From JBEAOO01 sp041164825 (GTDB lineage: Bacteria; Pseudomonadota; Gammaproteobacteria; Burkholderiales; Burkholderiaceae_C), in contig JBEAOO010000229.1 of the NCBI GenBank assembly GCA_041164825.1, forward strand, positions 1-13,680: 13,680 bases of DNA, written 5' to 3'. The notes under the pieces were generated by a model. That model ran no database searches. It was not told the DNA's origin and saw only the letters and a list, made by a program, of their open reading frames with translations. Shown in pieces: positions 1 through 7,302 of this stretch. The translations under genes and the position numbers were made by a program. Positions within the stretch are counted from its first letter, which is position 1. Every line of letters begins with the position of its first letter.

Positions 1-772
1 CGCGGCGCACGCTGGCTGCCTTCTCGGATGCGGTCCACTCCACCTCGGGATCCGACACAGAGCCGTCAAGGAACACCTCAGAGATGAGCACGTTGTCCAT
101 CGTACCCACCAATCGGCGGTCGAAAAAGTTCCTCCCGCGGCGACTGATCCACCTCGTAGGGAGAAGGCTCGCTGGGCCCGCGCTGGCCAACACGTTGCGG
201 CCGTAGCTTGCGCCAGGCATTGAGCACGTCTGGTAGGTGTACGTCCAGCCAGGAGCATGCGTCTTGTAATCCACCAGGTCGGCGTGCAGATCAATGGTGG
301 TGCCGCGCGCTGTCATGACGCAATCGGGGCGGCCGACGCGGCCACCGGGCACAAAGGTCTGCGCACCGGGGTTTGCCTCGCTGGCGTTGCCACCTGCGCG
401 GATGCCTGGGTCCATGGAGTACTTGGTAGGCGCCACGGCAGCGAAGTGCCGCCACCACACGATACCTGCGCCTGGGTTGTTGATGTCTGTGCCGTATGGC
501 AGGCCTGTATCTGGGTTCGACGTGAGGCCGTTTTTGTCGATGATCTGCGTGCCACCACCTTCTGTTGTGCGCACGAAATACACCATCGCCTTGGAGTGGC
601 TTGGAATGACGCCAGTGACCGGGTTGACATAGCACACCCGGCTGCCCGGCTGGTCGGGAGACATCAACGGGATGGCCTCGTCTGCCGGCCAGGCTGACGG
701 GGTCAACCAGGACGACAGAAAGCCAACCGCGAGGGCATCCCAGCGGGCGCGAAAGAACCGGGCAAGTGACAT
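1..772 (-). CDS. Partial secreted-looking phage protein, last gene of the late cluster in view
   Basis: At least 257 codons are open from an ATG at 772 and run off the left edge, so the C-terminus is missing. The start lies 5 bases after the stop of the SGNH gene upstream, so the two are probably co-transcribed. The N-terminus looks like a Sec signal peptide: basic residues (MSLARFFRAR), a hydrophobic stretch around residues 14-28, then AWPA followed by DE as a possible cleavage site. The body is rich in Gly, Asn, Thr and aromatics, as in beta-rich binding proteins. Near the visible end, residues about 222-242 (FFDRR, GTMDNVLISEVFLDG, DPEVEW) faintly recall the closing strands of LamG/concanavalin-like lectin domains. 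I do not recognise the family. Context suggests a surface or tail-associated protein. A signal peptide is odd for a virion protein, and an internal Met start (MSPDQPG) is possible. Confidence 0.7.
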   Translation of the reverse strand, partial: MSLARFFRARWDALAVGFLSSWLTPSAWPADEAIPLMSPDQPGSRVCYVNPVTGVIPSHSKAMVYFVRTTEGGGTQIIDKNGLTSNPDTGLPYGTDINNPGAGIVWWRHFAAVAPTKYSMDPGIRAGGNASEANPGAQTFVPGGRVGRPDCVMTARGTTIDLHADLVDYKTHAPGWTYTYQTCSMPGASYGRNVLASAGPASLLPTRWISRRGRNFFDRRLVGTMDNVLISEVFLDGSVSDPEVEWTASEKAASVRR

Positions 773-777
773 TTTGG

Positions 778-2619
778 TTAACTCAGGGAGGCCAGCACAG
801 GACGAAGCTCATCCGCCATCAGAATGTGCGCGGCTGTCGATGGATGCACGCCGTCAGCAGTGGCGTAGCCGGCGGTGCCATTCACTTTCCATTTGTATCG
901 ATCGCCACTGTCCCGGACCGAATCAAACGGCACCACCGTCAAGACCGCGCCGCCCCCGACTTGAGTGCTCAGCCAAGTGTTGAATGTGCGGGCAGCGCCA
1001 CCAACGCCAAATGCCGAATTGATGTAAGTCTGGTTCGCCGCCAGCACGTAGGAATCGCTCGACGTCACGCGGGGGAGAACTTCGCCGCGCACAACACCCG
1101 ATGCCCCAGAGGCCATGGCCTGCGCCCAGATGGCCTGGCACCGTGTGCGCACGGTGGCGTCCGTTTCCCCGGCCAAGAAATCGTTGGTGCCATACATGTC
1201 CCACAGGTACTTCGCATAGGCCAGGTATGGCGTCATGCGGTCGGCATTTGCGGCGCTCCACATCGCGCTGATGGAAGAACCCTGCCCAAATTTGATGCCA
1301 GCCAGCATCGGGGCGCCATTTGATGCGCTCATGCGAGCACGATCAAAATAGCCATTCCCGACCTGGCCCGACAACGCATCGGCAGAGCCCTCGGTGATTG
1401 AGTCGCCAACGGCGAGGAAGGTCTTGGGATTCCCGCTGACGAACCGGCCAAGCACGATAGGAGCAACGACATTTACTTCGTTTGTCCAGCTTGAGCCGCT
1501 GATCGCGATGTTGCCGTAGCTGTCAATTTGGCTGACGGTGGTATTCGCTACAGGGTCAAGCCACAGCGCCACGCCGCCCGGGTAGATCCCCGCCGTCCCA
1601 TAGTTGAACATGGCTGGAATTTTCTGGCCGGCGGTGCTCACCGTCAGCTCCAGGCGCACCCAATACTTGTCGCCATTGGTGAATGCAGAGAGCCCAAAAG
1701 CGGATGCAAGCAATGGATCGGATTGCACATCCGTGGCACCCGCCGGGATCAGCTTCGTGCGCGCACCGGAGAAAAGCACAGGGACACTGCTGGTAGCACC
1801 GTCCTTCTCGATCGCCGCTTTGCTGACTGTGAAATCATTGGCCCCCAAAACCACACCAGTGCTTTGGGTGTACCAATTCATCAGGCTCAGCACGAGCTGG
1901 CTGGAATCAGCTGATGCCATCCAGATGGGATATCGGCAGCGGTAAGTCAGCTGCCCAGCGGGGGCCATTGCCAAGCTCCCCGACTGTGCCTGCTTGTTGT
2001 TGCGAGTAACCACGCGGAGAGGCTGGACAGCAGATGCCGTGCTGCCGCTGGCTGAGGACGAATCAGCACCGCTGCCCACTGCATTGACGGCGTCAACCAC
2101 GTACTCATAGGCTGTCGACGCGGTGAGCCCGGTGACCACATAGCCGGTGGCAGCGCTGCTGGTGGGCGAGTAGGCGAAGGCACCTGAACCCACCGGCGTG
2201 CGCACGCCGACGCGGTAGCCAGTGATGGCGCTGCCACCGTTGCTTGCGGGCGCTGACCAGGTGAGCGGCTGGGTAGTGGCCGTGGCGGTGCCCAGCACCA
2301 GCGCCGTGGGCGCGCCAGGCGCCGTGGCAGCAGCAGCAACTGCCGGCTGGGCAGCGCGCAGTTGGCCATCGGCCACACACTCCAGCGCGACGATGCCGGC
2401 CAGCGCCGTGGCGCTGCTGGCGGAGGTGCCAGTGGGTGTGTCGAGCGTGGCCGTACCAGCGACGATGCTGAAGCTGGCTCCCGTCGCGGCGATGGCATAG
2501 ACGAACATGCCCTTGGTCCAGCCGGCGCCGAGCGTGAGCTGGGTGTTGGTGCCGCTGACGTACAGCGGCGTGTTGCTATGCGTGCCGCCGACGAGGGTGG
2601 TGTTGGTGCTGATGTCCAT
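778..2619 (-). CDS. Phage appendage protein with FN3 domain and SGNH/GDSL esterase domain
   Basis: This is a 613-residue protein in three parts. Residues 1-95 are a Thr/Ala/Gly-rich, probably beta-structured head. Residues 101-196 form a fibronectin type III domain (PGAPTAL start, LTWSAPASNGGSAITGYRV core, TGLTASTAYEYVV end). Residues about 395-613 form an SGNH hydrolase. The SGNH blocks are all visible: GDSI with nucleophile Ser407, a Gly in GQGSS near 445, GTND with Asn479, and DGVHPS with Asp589 and His592. The enzyme should therefore be an active esterase or deacetylase. In phage tail proteins such domains typically remove O-acetyl groups from capsule or O-antigen, and that role is inferred here. 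Residues 200-390 resemble a beta-sandwich linker with no family I can name. The ATG start has no clear Shine-Dalgarno sequence. Its place just after the terminase, before any portal gene, is unusual. Confidence 0.85.
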   Translation of the reverse strand: MDISTNTTLVGGTHSNTPLYVSGTNTQLTLGAGWTKGMFVYAIAATGASFSIVAGTATLDTPTGTSASSATALAGIVALECVADGQLRAAQPAVAAAATAPGAPTALVLGTATATTQPLTWSAPASNGGSAITGYRVGVRTPVGSGAFAYSPTSSAATGYVVTGLTASTAYEYVVDAVNAVGSGADSSSASGSTASAVQPLRVVTRNNKQAQSGSLAMAPAGQLTYRCRYPIWMASADSSQLVLSLMNWYTQSTGVVLGANDFTVSKAAIEKDGATSSVPVLFSGARTKLIPAGATDVQSDPLLASAFGLSAFTNGDKYWVRLELTVSTAGQKIPAMFNYGTAGIYPGGVALWLDPVANTTVSQIDSYGNIAISGSSWTNEVNVVAPIVLGRFVSGNPKTFLAVGDSITEGSADALSGQVGNGYFDRARMSASNGAPMLAGIKFGQGSSISAMWSAANADRMTPYLAYAKYLWDMYGTNDFLAGETDATVRTRCQAIWAQAMASGASGVVRGEVLPRVTSSDSYVLAANQTYINSAFGVGGAARTFNTWLSTQVGGGAVLTVVPFDSVRDSGDRYKWKVNGTAGYATADGVHPSTAAHILMADELRPVLASLS

Positions 2620-2652
2620 GGCGTGTGTGCTTGAGGTGTTGAGGCGCTGCGG

Positions 2653-3054
2653 TCAGGCGTTGGGCATGACAAGGCTGTAGGCGGTGACAGTGACTTGCTG
2701 GCCGGCGGCGATGCTGCTGTTTTGTAAGACCATGTCGCCGCCGCCACCGGTGGCGGTGACGCTGCCCTGCTCGTGGGTGGCGCCGGCTGCGTCTTTGATG
2801 CGGTAGTGCGCCGCGGTGCCGGCTGCAGTGGCCGCCGCAGTCCAGACGCCTGCAAGCGCTTTGGCGCCGGTGCCGGGGTCGGTGAGCCAGTCGGCGGGCA
2901 GCGGCACCTCGACGAGCAGCGTGCCGACGTCCGCGGCAGCGCAGTTGGAGGGCTGGGCCAGGGTGCGGATCTGCAGCTTGGGGCTGGCGCCGACGATCGC
3001 TTCGTAGGCGTTGGCCATGGCGGCGCGGGCCGGGGCGCTGAATTGACGTGTCAC
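2653..3054 (-). CDS. Small phage structural-type protein of unknown role
   Basis: This 133-residue protein uses GTG at 3054, 19 bases after the terminase stop, with GAGAG 8 bases upstream. An ATG at 3018 (MANAYEAIVGASPKL) is the alternative. An ATG at 3105 would overlap the terminase and is less likely. The layout is an N-terminal helix (ARAAMANAYEAIVGASPKLQ), an RTLAQPSNCAAAD stretch, then a beta-rich Gly/Ala/Thr domain with a HYRIKDAAG motif and an ending like GQQVTVTAY. This matches in outline a common family of small phage proteins found near tail-fibre and decoration genes, with an 'SIVAGGTV' type C-terminus. I know no confirmed function for them. It precedes the SGNH appendage gene, so a partner or adaptor role in the same structure is possible but inferred. 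Confidence 0.75.
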   Translation of the reverse strand: MTRQFSAPARAAMANAYEAIVGASPKLQIRTLAQPSNCAAADVGTLLVEVPLPADWLTDPGTGAKALAGVWTAAATAAGTAAHYRIKDAAGATHEQGSVTATGGGGDMVLQNSSIAAGQQVTVTAYSLVMPNA

Positions 3055-3073
3055 AGGCGTGCTCTCTGGTTGA

Positions 3074-5164
3074 TCACCACCGCTTGGCAAAACCGCGCCG
3101 GGCACTGCTTGGGGCAGGCCTGGCAGGCGGCAGGGGCGGTGGTGCGGGCTTGACTACTGGCAGCGTGGCCTGCGCGGGTGCAGGTGGGCTGGCGGCAGCG
3201 GATGCCGGTGGGTTGTCGTTGATGTCTTCGTCGTCGGGCTCTGTCGTGGACGACTCGGCCTCAGCGGGTACAGACGTCTGCGCTGGCAGCGCGGGCACGG
3301 CGGTCAGCAGGTCGAGCTGCTGGACGCTGCCGAAGAGCTTTTCGCGTGCGGCCCAGACTGCCTCTTGGTGGCGGCCGAGCATCACGTGCAGGAACGCGGC
3401 GTAGCTGTAGACCTCGCAGTCCCAGGCCTCGTTGCGCTCGCTGCCCTTGATCCACCAGAGCGCTTTGTTGCCCTGGTTGTCGCGGCGCCACTCGCGCTTC
3501 TCACTGCGCATCTGGCGATAGTAGTCGGCCTGGTAGCCGAGCGGGAAGTGGTAGTAGCCACCGCCCGGCTTGGCCAGCTTGAGGCGGCCGTCGATCAGGT
3601 TTTTGATGGCCTGGGTGCCGACGAATCGCAGCATCGAACCGCCAGGTACTTCGGTGCCGCGCCAGGTGAAGTCGATCTTCTTTGGGCGCCCAATCTTGGG
3701 TGCGTCGATGGCCTTGGCGCCGCGGATGGCGATCCACTGCTTGCCGCGCAACTGGGCGTCGCGGCAGAAGGCGTAAACGTCTTCGCCGTGGTGGCCGCCG
3801 GCATCGATAGCGGCCGCGTCGACGCGCATCACCTGGCCGTTGGCGTGGCGGATGGGTGAGTCGAGCAGCTCGCGCAGCTTGGCCCAGGTCTCGGGGTGGC
3901 TGGGGTCGCCGTAGATCTCGCTGTGCCAGAGGCCCCAGCTTTCTTCGCCGCGGCCCCAGGCACGCAGGGTGACCGCCAGGCGGTTGTCTTGCGTGTCGAC
4001 GCCAGCGATGCACACCAGGCCACCGGCTGGGCAGGTCATCAGCTCGTACTGCTCAGCGCGCTGCTGCAGCTGCTCGGCGCTGATGGTGGTGCCGGCCGTT
4101 TCTTTGTACGGCAAGCCCAAAATGTTGTTGAAGAAGACCTTGAGCTTTTCCTGGTCGCCTTGGGCCGCAAGCCACTCGCGCGCGAGGAACGGCCAGGGGC
4201 GCCATCCGATGGGCGCAGCCAGCGCGTTGAGGTGCCAGCTGGCCACCGCAGGCTCGCCAACAGCGGTGGCACGCCAGTGCGCGAGGCCAGCAGCGCCGGC
4301 CTCGGCCTCTGTCATGCCCTTGGCGCGCGTAGCGTAGTTGCGGGCTTTCCAGTCGGCTTCGTTGCTGCCCACGCCGCAGTGCAGGCAGTGGTACAGCGCT
4401 TCGTCAGGCTGGCCCTCGGGCCACTTGAGCTGCTTGAAGTCCAGGTGCTGCGACTCACCGCAGCACGGGCAGTGCATGAACCAGCGCCGCTGGTCGCCGC
4501 GCTTGAACTGCGCGTCGATGTTGCTGGCCTCGTCGATGGTGGGAGTGCCATCGCCGAAGATCTTGGCGCGCCGGCCAAAGTTGGAGGCCCGGCCCTTGGC
4601 CTGCTCAATCAGCGATCCCTGCTTGCCGACGTTGGTGGGGTAGTCATCAGGCTCTTCGAACTTGATGTACCGCATCGACGTCGACTTGATCGGCTTGTTG
4701 GCCCCCATCAGGCGCATGACGCCGCCGGGGTATTTTTTGCGCAGCTTGGTGTTGTCGGCGCCCTTGACGCCGCTGGCCCTGATGCGCCGGCTGAGCGCTG
4801 CCGTGTTGGCGCGCATGGGTTCGAAGCGGGTCAGCTCCCACTGCTTGGCATCGTCAAGCGTGGGGAACACCACGCCGATGGATCCAGCTGCGGCGCAGAT
4901 CCAGGTGGCGATCATGTTCTCGCCACTGACCGAACCGCCGATCTGCACCGGCTTCATCCACCAGCCTTCGCGCCAGGGAGAGCCCGGCGACATGGTGCGC
5001 TGGATGTCGATGACGTAGGGCGTGCGCGCGGTGCAGTACGGCCCAGGCTCTGGCGTGTCTGCCGGCAAGACGCGGTTCTTCTCCGCCCACTCGTCCACCC
5101 ACACGCGTTGATCAGGCCGCACGGCGGACTTGATCGATGCGAGGAATTTTTCAGTCGGCGTCAT
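3074..5164 (-). CDS. terL: Terminase large subunit, GpA type
   Basis: This 696-residue protein is the packaging motor: its ATPase drives DNA into the prohead and its nuclease cuts the concatemer. The N-terminal ATPase has a Walker A-like loop at 71-82 (KPVQIGGSVSGE, the QxGGS variant usual in the GpA family) and a Walker B region at 165-176 (RYIKFEEPDDYP). A zinc knuckle lies between them and the nuclease, with CPCC at 232-235 and CLHC at 260-263. The RNase H-like nuclease follows, with candidate acidic residues Asp390 (GVDTQDNRL), Asp454 (IDAGGHH) and Asp582 (WDCEVYSYAA). The last 65 residues are a Pro/Ala-rich tail after an acidic patch and may be disordered. The ATG at 5164 overlaps the end of the small subunit by 14 bases, so the two are likely translated together. 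The length fits the family. Confidence 0.96.
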   Translation of the reverse strand: MTPTEKFLASIKSAVRPDQRVWVDEWAEKNRVLPADTPEPGPYCTARTPYVIDIQRTMSPGSPWREGWWMKPVQIGGSVSGENMIATWICAAAGSIGVVFPTLDDAKQWELTRFEPMRANTAALSRRIRASGVKGADNTKLRKKYPGGVMRLMGANKPIKSTSMRYIKFEEPDDYPTNVGKQGSLIEQAKGRASNFGRRAKIFGDGTPTIDEASNIDAQFKRGDQRRWFMHCPCCGESQHLDFKQLKWPEGQPDEALYHCLHCGVGSNEADWKARNYATRAKGMTEAEAGAAGLAHWRATAVGEPAVASWHLNALAAPIGWRPWPFLAREWLAAQGDQEKLKVFFNNILGLPYKETAGTTISAEQLQQRAEQYELMTCPAGGLVCIAGVDTQDNRLAVTLRAWGRGEESWGLWHSEIYGDPSHPETWAKLRELLDSPIRHANGQVMRVDAAAIDAGGHHGEDVYAFCRDAQLRGKQWIAIRGAKAIDAPKIGRPKKIDFTWRGTEVPGGSMLRFVGTQAIKNLIDGRLKLAKPGGGYYHFPLGYQADYYRQMRSEKREWRRDNQGNKALWWIKGSERNEAWDCEVYSYAAFLHVMLGRHQEAVWAAREKLFGSVQQLDLLTAVPALPAQTSVPAEAESSTTEPDDEDINDNPPASAAASPPAPAQATLPVVKPAPPPLPPARPAPSSARRGFAKRW

Positions 5165-5726
5165 CGCTGTCGTCTTCGTCAGCCTCCTTCACAACGGAGT
5201 CGGCGCTGAAGGTGCCCAGCGCCTGGTTGAGTTGATCCTCCAGCAGCTGGCCGCACCGGAAGGCATCGGTCTCGGCAGCGAGTTGGTCTTGCACGCGCGC
5301 GGGCACGTTGAGCACCGCATCGCGGATCTGCCGGAAGGCGGTGTAGGCGAGGCGCTTGGCTTCGTCGACGTTGATCAGCAGGCCGAGCAGCTCGTTGAGT
5401 TCGAGCTGCTCGCGCTCTTTGCGGATGCGCTCGCGCTCTGCGCGGTGCTTGCGGTACTCGTCGGTGTCGCTGGCCTGGGCTGGCTCATCGTCATCACTGG
5501 CCGCCGCAGGCAAGCTCGGTTCAGGCAGGGCGGCGCCAGCGGTGGATCGCGCCGCAGGCCGGTCGATGCGGCCCTCGACCGTGCGCGAGGGATCGTGCTG
5601 CTTGTGGCGCCAGGCGCGCGCCGCGGCGACGTCCGACATCGGCATGCCGGCCTTCGCATCGCGGTCGACTTGGCTCTTGGAGACACCGAGCGCCTCGGCC
5701 ATCTTGCGAATGCTGAGCGCTGTCAT
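5151..5726 (-). CDS. terS: Terminase small subunit (Nu1/DUF1441-like)
   Basis: This 191-residue protein probably recognises the packaging site and recruits the large subunit. I chose ATG 5726, with GGGAC just upstream. The frame stays open to a TTG at 5777, but that would translate a repeat array. Residues 3-25 (LSIRKMAEALGVSKSQVDRDAKAG) are a helix-turn-helix of the MerR/Nu1 style. Residues 30-52 continue a DNA-binding-like segment (AARAWRHKQHDPSRT). A Pro/Ala/Asp linker runs to about 85. A strongly charged helix, EYRKHRAERERIRKEREQLE, at about 89-108 is likely a coiled coil for oligomerisation. The C-terminal part (about 115-175) is helical and ends in an acidic tail (EADEDDSDDAD). The gene precedes and overlaps terL, which supports the call. 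The family label is from memory of sequence style, not a search. Confidence 0.85.
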   Translation of the reverse strand: MTALSIRKMAEALGVSKSQVDRDAKAGMPMSDVAAARAWRHKQHDPSRTVEGRIDRPAARSTAGAALPEPSLPAAASDDDEPAQASDTDEYRKHRAERERIRKEREQLELNELLGLLINVDEAKRLAYTAFRQIRDAVLNVPARVQDQLAAETDAFRCGQLLEDQLNQALGTFSADSVVKEADEDDSDDAD

Positions 5727-5756
5727 GTGTCCCGTGTCCCTGCTGTCCCATGTCCC
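5721..5756. repeat. GGGACA repeat array at the terminase small-subunit start
   Basis: On the minus strand the hexamer GGGACA occurs four times exactly, at 5756-5751, 5749-5744, 5740-5735 and 5733-5728, with a degenerate fifth copy (ATGACA) at 5726-5721 that includes the start codon. Start-to-start spacing is 7, 9, 7 and 7. The array covers the ribosome-binding region. Small terminase subunits often bind iterated sites close to or inside their own gene, so this may be a packaging (cosB/pac-like) site or an autoregulatory site. Both roles are inferred. The 78 bases from 5757 to 5834 hold no gene that I can support. Confidence 0.6.
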
Positions 5757-5834
5757 CCAAGTTACCAAGCCCGCCAACGCGCAAACAACGTGATCGCGAA
5801 TGACCCGCGTGGCTCAGTGCTGGGGAGGACCCGC

Positions 5835-6506
5835 TCACTTCGCCGTCGCAAGGGCATAGGCCCATGCCTTGTCGATCGCCTCGGGCAGCTCACGCCGCAC
5901 CATGCGATCTGCGAACCCGTAGAAGTCAAAGCGACGTGCGGTGTAGTTCGCGTCCTGCTTGGGGAAGACGATGATGGGCACCAGCTGGTGACGCTGGCTG
6001 TTGATGACTACCCGCTTGTAGATACCCGCTGGCCTGCCGTCTTCGGGTTCGCCGTAGAACAGATCCAGCTTGTTGCTCACACCCAGGCGGCGCGCTTGTG
6101 AAGGCGTTGCCCTCTTGTTGGCCTTGGCCCGAGTGATCAACGCCTTGACCAACGAGCGCGGGATGTTGCCCGACTCATTGAGCTGCACCACGCTGGGCAG
6201 CTTGAGCGCCGTCCTTCGTGGTGCACGCTTGCCGCCATCAATCTGCCACTGCAGGTATTCAGCCTGCCGATCCTTCACACCCACAGACGCCTGCAAGGTG
6301 CTCTTCTGCGCGCCCTGAAAATAGAAGGCGCGTTTGGTGTAGTCGGTAGGCCGATCCAGCGCGCGCTCCGTCTCAGCGGGCAGCGCCTGGTGAACCATGC
6401 GGAAGGTGTCGGTGAGCCCCTTGGCTGCTGCGAACCGGAACTGCGGATGCAGACGCCGGACGCCTGAGATCACGTCGGCCATGTTGCTGGTGAACGAGAC
6501 CGACAT
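5835..6506 (-). CDS. Putative phage minor tail / tail-completion protein (gpZ-like)
   Basis: This is a basic protein of 223 residues. ATG 6506 has GGGTGG about 6 bases upstream. A GTG at 6515 in the same frame is possible but would sit against the terminator's T-run. Features seen: an N-terminal helical stretch (MADVISGVRRLHPQF, then AAAKGLTDTFRMVHQALPAETERALDRP), a middle part with DRPTDYTKRAFYFQGA and a repeated Lys/Arg-rich segment, and a C-terminus with RRELPEAIDKAWAYALATAK. The overall plan (helical start, Arg/Lys-rich middle, C-terminal 'LP-x-A(L/I)-x-x-A(W/L)' helix) resembles lambda gpZ and related tail-completion proteins. This is a weak similarity judged by eye. Its position ahead of the terminase, separate from other tail genes, is unusual and is a reason for caution. 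Confidence 0.55.
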   Translation of the reverse strand: MSVSFTSNMADVISGVRRLHPQFRFAAAKGLTDTFRMVHQALPAETERALDRPTDYTKRAFYFQGAQKSTLQASVGVKDRQAEYLQWQIDGGKRAPRRTALKLPSVVQLNESGNIPRSLVKALITRAKANKRATPSQARRLGVSNKLDLFYGEPEDGRPAGIYKRVVINSQRHQLVPIIVFPKQDANYTARRFDFYGFADRMVRRELPEAIDKAWAYALATAK

Positions 6507-6517
6507 GCGAGCCACCC

Positions 6518-6553
6518 AAAAAAAAGCCCACCGGGGATGGGGTCCGGTGGGCT
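6518..6553 (-). terminator. Intrinsic terminator between the Q-like gene and the late genes
   Basis: On the minus strand a perfect 10-bp stem (AGCCCACCGG, 9-nt loop, CCGGTGGGCT) at 6553-6525 is followed directly by eight T residues (6525-6518, the first of them also closing the stem). It is a strong Rho-independent terminator for leftward transcripts. It ends only 11 bases before the ATG of the next gene, so all downstream late genes need read-through or antitermination. Confidence 0.9.
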
Positions 6554-6591
6554 GCGGTGCTTTGCCGTGACAACTTGGCTACCGTGCCTGA

Positions 6592-6620
6592 AATGTACAG
6601 AAAAGAGCTAGTGTGTAGAA
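6592..6620 (-). promoter_or_regulatory. Candidate late promoter (PR'-like) at the end of the Q-like gene
   Basis: On the minus strand, TTCTAC (6620-6615), a 17-base spacer and TACATT (6597-6592) form a weak sigma70-like promoter (3/6 and 4/6 matches). It would start transcripts near 6585, about 30 bases before the terminator stem. Lambda places its Q-dependent promoter PR' and terminator tR' in the same relation just after Q. The match is marginal and rests partly on this context. Confidence 0.3.
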
Positions 6621-7021
6621 CTCCCCCGCAGGGCCGCAGCGAGGCGCTCAGCCTCCGCCCTCACCGCCGCAGCGCGATCGCTGAACCAGATCGAGATCAA
6701 TCGGTGCGCCTGGTCGACGCGCATCTTGATTGTGGCAGGCGCAATGCACAGACGCCTGCTCTTCTCAGCCAGCGTGCCGTTGCCCAAGTACACGCACTCC
6801 ACCGTCGCCCGCAGGTGCGATTGCAGGCCCATCACCGCCTGGTCGGTCTGCTCGGCCTCGTGGTCGTCGATGCTGATCACCGCCATCGAATCGTCAAAGC
6901 CGCTGCAGTCCACGCGCTCAGCCATCGACACCCGGGCAAAGCGCCCACCGCCCTGCCCCATGCTCGCCCGCCAGCGTGCCCAGTTGAGCAGGCGGCGCTC
7001 CACCTCGGCGATCTTGGCCAT
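6608..7021 (-). CDS. Q-like late antitermination protein
   Basis: This is a 137-residue protein. The start ATG 7021 overlaps the TGA of the gene upstream (TGATG) and has AGGGGTGG upstream, which favours it over GTG 7024. Near the N-terminus is LLNWARWRASMGQGGG, a Trp-rich segment like the 'L-x-x-W-A-x-W' opening of Q-type antiterminators. The second half (about 55-125) is helical with a helix-turn-helix like sigma region 4: VMGLQSHLRATVECVYLGNG, then EKSRRLCIAPATIKMRVDQAHRLI. That combination fits the phage antitermination Q family that turns on late genes. Position agrees: it is the last early gene, followed at once by a strong terminator and then the late genes. The family was recognised by eye. 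A sigma-like regulator such as ArpU or RinA is the alternative. Confidence 0.7.
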   Translation of the reverse strand: MAKIAEVERRLLNWARWRASMGQGGGRFARVSMAERVDCSGFDDSMAVISIDDHEAEQTDQAVMGLQSHLRATVECVYLGNGTLAEKSRRLCIAPATIKMRVDQAHRLISIWFSDRAAAVRAEAERLAAALRGSSTH

Positions 7022-7302
7022 CACGCCACCCCTTTCGGGCGCAGCACCAAGAGGTGCTGGCTCTTGGTGTACTGAGCCGAGGCGAACGCAATGATCAGCG
7101 GGTCATCCCACAGCGTGCCCACCATCAGCGCGCCCTCACCGGCATAAAACCAGCCTGGCTCACGGTCGATCACGCCGCGCTTCCAGCACTCGTTCACCCA
7201 GGCATCGCCGTGCGTGGTACGAGCCTCTTTGATCAGGCGCGCCACCCCAGGCATTTGGGTCGGCAGCCAATCAAACTTGCCCTTCTTCTGTTCTCTGTCC
7301 AT
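7021..7302 (-). CDS. Small phage protein of unknown function
   Basis: This 93-residue protein starts at ATG 7302 with a strong Shine-Dalgarno (GAGGTGG, 4 bases before the ATG). It ends by overlapping the Q-like gene start (TGATG), so the pair is translationally coupled. Seen in the sequence: a basic start (MDREQKKGKFDWLP), a helix (MPGVARLIKEARTTHGDAWVNECWKRG), an aromatic turn (EPGWFYAGEGALMVGTLWDD), and a short C-terminal hydrophobic segment. There is no transmembrane helix, signal peptide or metal-binding motif. I do not recognise a family. Coupling to Q and the place in the early operon point to a phage replication or regulation accessory role, which is only an inference. Confidence 0.75.
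   Translation of the reverse strand: MDREQKKGKFDWLPTQMPGVARLIKEARTTHGDAWVNECWKRGVIDREPGWFYAGEGALMVGTLWDDPLIIAFASAQYTKSQHLLVLRPKGVA

Noticed and set aside
1947..2855. 302-codon minus-strand frame overlapping the FN3 region
   Set aside because: Low-complexity Ser/Pro/Arg/Ala composition in another frame of the appendage gene; no motif.
3896..5209. 437-codon open frame on the plus strand opposite the large terminase
   Set aside because: It is the mirror frame of a well-supported gene. GC-rich codons leave antisense frames open, and it has no start signal or recognisable domain.
5757..5834. Possible cos site between the tail-like gene and terS
   Set aside because: Short CG-rich dyads are present but nothing distinguishes a cos cut site by eye, so it is mentioned only with the GGGACA array.
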